From an uncultured Clostridia bacterium (lineage in GTDB: Bacteria; Bacillota; Clostridia; Oscillospirales; Ruminococcaceae): DNA of 6,251 nucleotides. How positions within the stretch are numbered: the stretch's first letter is position 1; the number at the start of each line of letters is the position of its first letter. This document shows, in pieces, positions 5,296 through 6,251 of this stretch. The notes under the pieces are model-generated. The model did no database searches and was not told the origin of the DNA. It saw only the letters and a program-made list of their open reading frames with translations. The position numbers and the translations under genes are program-made. The stretch covers positions 1 to 6,251 of the forward strand of contig CANPZQ010000112.1 in assembly GCA_947588775.1 (NCBI GenBank), in the 5' to 3' direction.

Positions 5296-6048
5296 TTATC
5301 CTTTTTTCTTCCTGTTCTGATAGGGATAAGGGCTTTTGTGCGCCTCGTAACGCTTGTTTTCGAGATGGAGGCCGTAGAAGAAGAGAATCAGCCCGACGAC
5401 GGCGGCAACGCCGAAGGGAACGGCGATGAACCAGTAGCCGACGGTGTCGGAGGGCTTTGGAAGCTGCCCGATTTTGAGGGTGTAGCCGATTACTCTTTCA
5501 TTTTTGAGGCCGAGCATCGAAAGCCCCTCGTCCATCATTTCCTTTTCCTGCGAGGTCATTTTCTTGAAGCGGCCGGTCATGTCCTGGAGCATCGAACGCT
5601 GATAGACGGCGGTCGAGTCGGCGGAATATTCCTGAACATACTGCAAAAAGTCGTTGATTACGGTCTGAATCTGCGAATCGGCCTGCTTCGGAGCCTCAAC
5701 GAGGGTGACATACTGCTCTCCGTCGGCGGCGTCGGTGTACATGAAATAGTAAAAATGCGTCGCGGCGCGTTCGCTTTCGGCGATATGCCCAAGCTTCGCG
5801 AGGAATTTATAGGCGTTCCCCTTGATATACTGCCCGTCGAGGTCGCGGCTCACGTCGAGCCCGGTGAGGTCGCATACGTTTTTCGATTGGGAGCAATTTC
5901 GCAGAATACCGACGATTCCCGCCATTGTAAGCAAAAAAACAAGCCCGCAGATTATCGCGACGGCGAGCTGGGAATAAACCCTCCCGCCCGTGAGAAACCG
6001 TTTAAACTTCGTATCCTCCGTATCCGAAAAAAGTTCTTCATTATTCAT
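5296..6048 (-). CDS. Membrane protein with two membrane segments and an outer domain, function unknown
   Basis: A 250-residue protein that I do not assign to a named family. A charged N-terminus (MNNEELFSDTEDTKFKRFL) precedes membrane segment 1 (about 26-49, LAVAIICGLVFLLTMAGIVG). About 150 polar residues follow, then membrane segment 2 (about 205-226, WFIAVPFGVAAVVGLILFFY) and a basic tail ending QNRKKKG. Positive charges at both ends predict both termini inside and the middle domain outside the cytoplasm. That domain contains two cysteines close to the membrane (52 and 59), a GQYIKGNAYKFL stretch and an aromatic HFYYFMYTDAADGEQYVTLV segment. ATG 6048 is chosen because AAAGGAG lies 8 nt upstream; the frame is open to 6126, but that region contains the promoter. 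It is first in an operon with the acetyltransferase gene. Confidence 0.85.
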   Translation of the reverse strand: MNNEELFSDTEDTKFKRFLTGGRVYSQLAVAIICGLVFLLTMAGIVGILRNCSQSKNVCDLTGLDVSRDLDGQYIKGNAYKFLAKLGHIAESERAATHFYYFMYTDAADGEQYVTLVEAPKQADSQIQTVINDFLQYVQEYSADSTAVYQRSMLQDMTGRFKKMTSQEKEMMDEGLSMLGLKNERVIGYTLKIGQLPKPSDTVGYWFIAVPFGVAAVVGLILFFYGLHLENKRYEAHKSPYPYQNRKKKG

Positions 6049-6076
6049 TCTGAACGCTCCTTTGCGCTTTTTTCTG

Positions 6077-6105
6077 AGTATAGCACATTTGTCCGAAATA
6101 GTCAA
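6077..6105 (-). promoter_or_regulatory. Sigma-A-type promoter of the membrane protein/GNAT operon
   Basis: On the minus strand, -35 TTGACT (6105-6100), a 17-bp spacer and -10 TATACT (6082-6077), with TGC just before the -10. The predicted transcript starts about 20 nt upstream of the ATG at 6048. This is one of the best promoter matches in the window. Confidence 0.88.
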
Positions 6106-6150
6106 ACGGTTTTTGGGGAGCAGCAAAGGCTGCAGAGAAAAAACTCAAAA

Positions 6151-6251
6151 GTTTCGCCGGCCTTTTCAAAGGCCGCAGGGTCAAGGGGCGGAGCCCCTTG
6201 TCGCGGCCCGCAGGCCGCGAAATCTCTATGCGTAAGCAAGCGCAGGAGGGG
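6151..6251 (+). repeat. Three-hairpin intergenic repeat (second type)
   Basis: Three tight palindromes lie side by side: CGGCCTTT/AAAGGCCG (6158-6175, 2-nt loop), CAAGGGGC/GCCCCTTG (6182-6200, GGA loop) and TCGCGGCC/GGCCGCGA (6201-6220, CGCA loop). The following TGCGTAAGC 9-mer also occurs in copy B and, reversed, in copy C. Only one copy is in the window, so calling it a dispersed repeat is inference from its structure. The element may continue past the window edge. Confidence 0.65.

Noticed and set aside
6049..6126. A 26-residue N-terminal extension of the membrane protein.
   Set aside because: It covers the promoter at 6077-6105 and the AAAGGAG that serves ATG 6048.

Overview
The window looks like chromosome of an uncultured, fairly GC-rich Firmicutes (Clostridia) bacterium. 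Genes start behind strong AAGGAGG-type ribosome binding sites, promoters are sigma-A-like with extended -10 boxes, and two small proteins belong to families typical of Firmicutes (YdbC/PC4-like and DUF2508-like). No rRNA, tRNA, CRISPR array, transposase or phage gene is visible.

Layout. 1-423: a composite palindromic repeat (copy A), then an intrinsic terminator read on the minus strand. 424-2201: a minus-strand operon with its own promoter, encoding a Wzx/MATE-like polysaccharide flippase followed 5 nt later by a YdbC/PC4-type ssDNA-binding protein. 2202-2711: a solo hairpin module (B') and a complete second repeat copy (B), inverted relative to A, so A and B bracket the flippase operon as ~295-bp inverted repeats. 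2712-3252: two small divergent genes, a 71-residue cysteine-rich protein (minus) and a 71-residue DUF2508-like protein (plus). 3253-4440: a terminator, a promoter region and an AraC-type regulator with a C-terminal GyrI-like effector domain, then another terminator. 4541-4780: a third, shorter repeat copy (C), whose loop carries 38 consecutive Gs. 4857-6105: a minus-strand operon encoding a membrane protein with two membrane segments and a GNAT acetyltransferase, with a clear promoter. 6151-6251: a run of three tight hairpins from a different repeat type.

The protein genes look ordinary for this kind of genome. The unusual feature is the repeat family. Each module is a long-range stem whose arms end in GCGCGGCG/CGCCGCGC, with G-run or C-run loops. 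Between copies, the stems differ by paired substitutions that keep base pairing while the loops drift. All copies lie between genes. Two other points stand out: an in-frame internal ribosome binding site and ATG in the regulator, placed exactly where its effector domain begins, and an 8-bp direct repeat around the regulator's own -10 box.

Functional links between the operons are not evident. The flippase presumably exports lipid-linked glycans, the regulator probably senses a small molecule, and the other products cannot be assigned to a pathway from this window.
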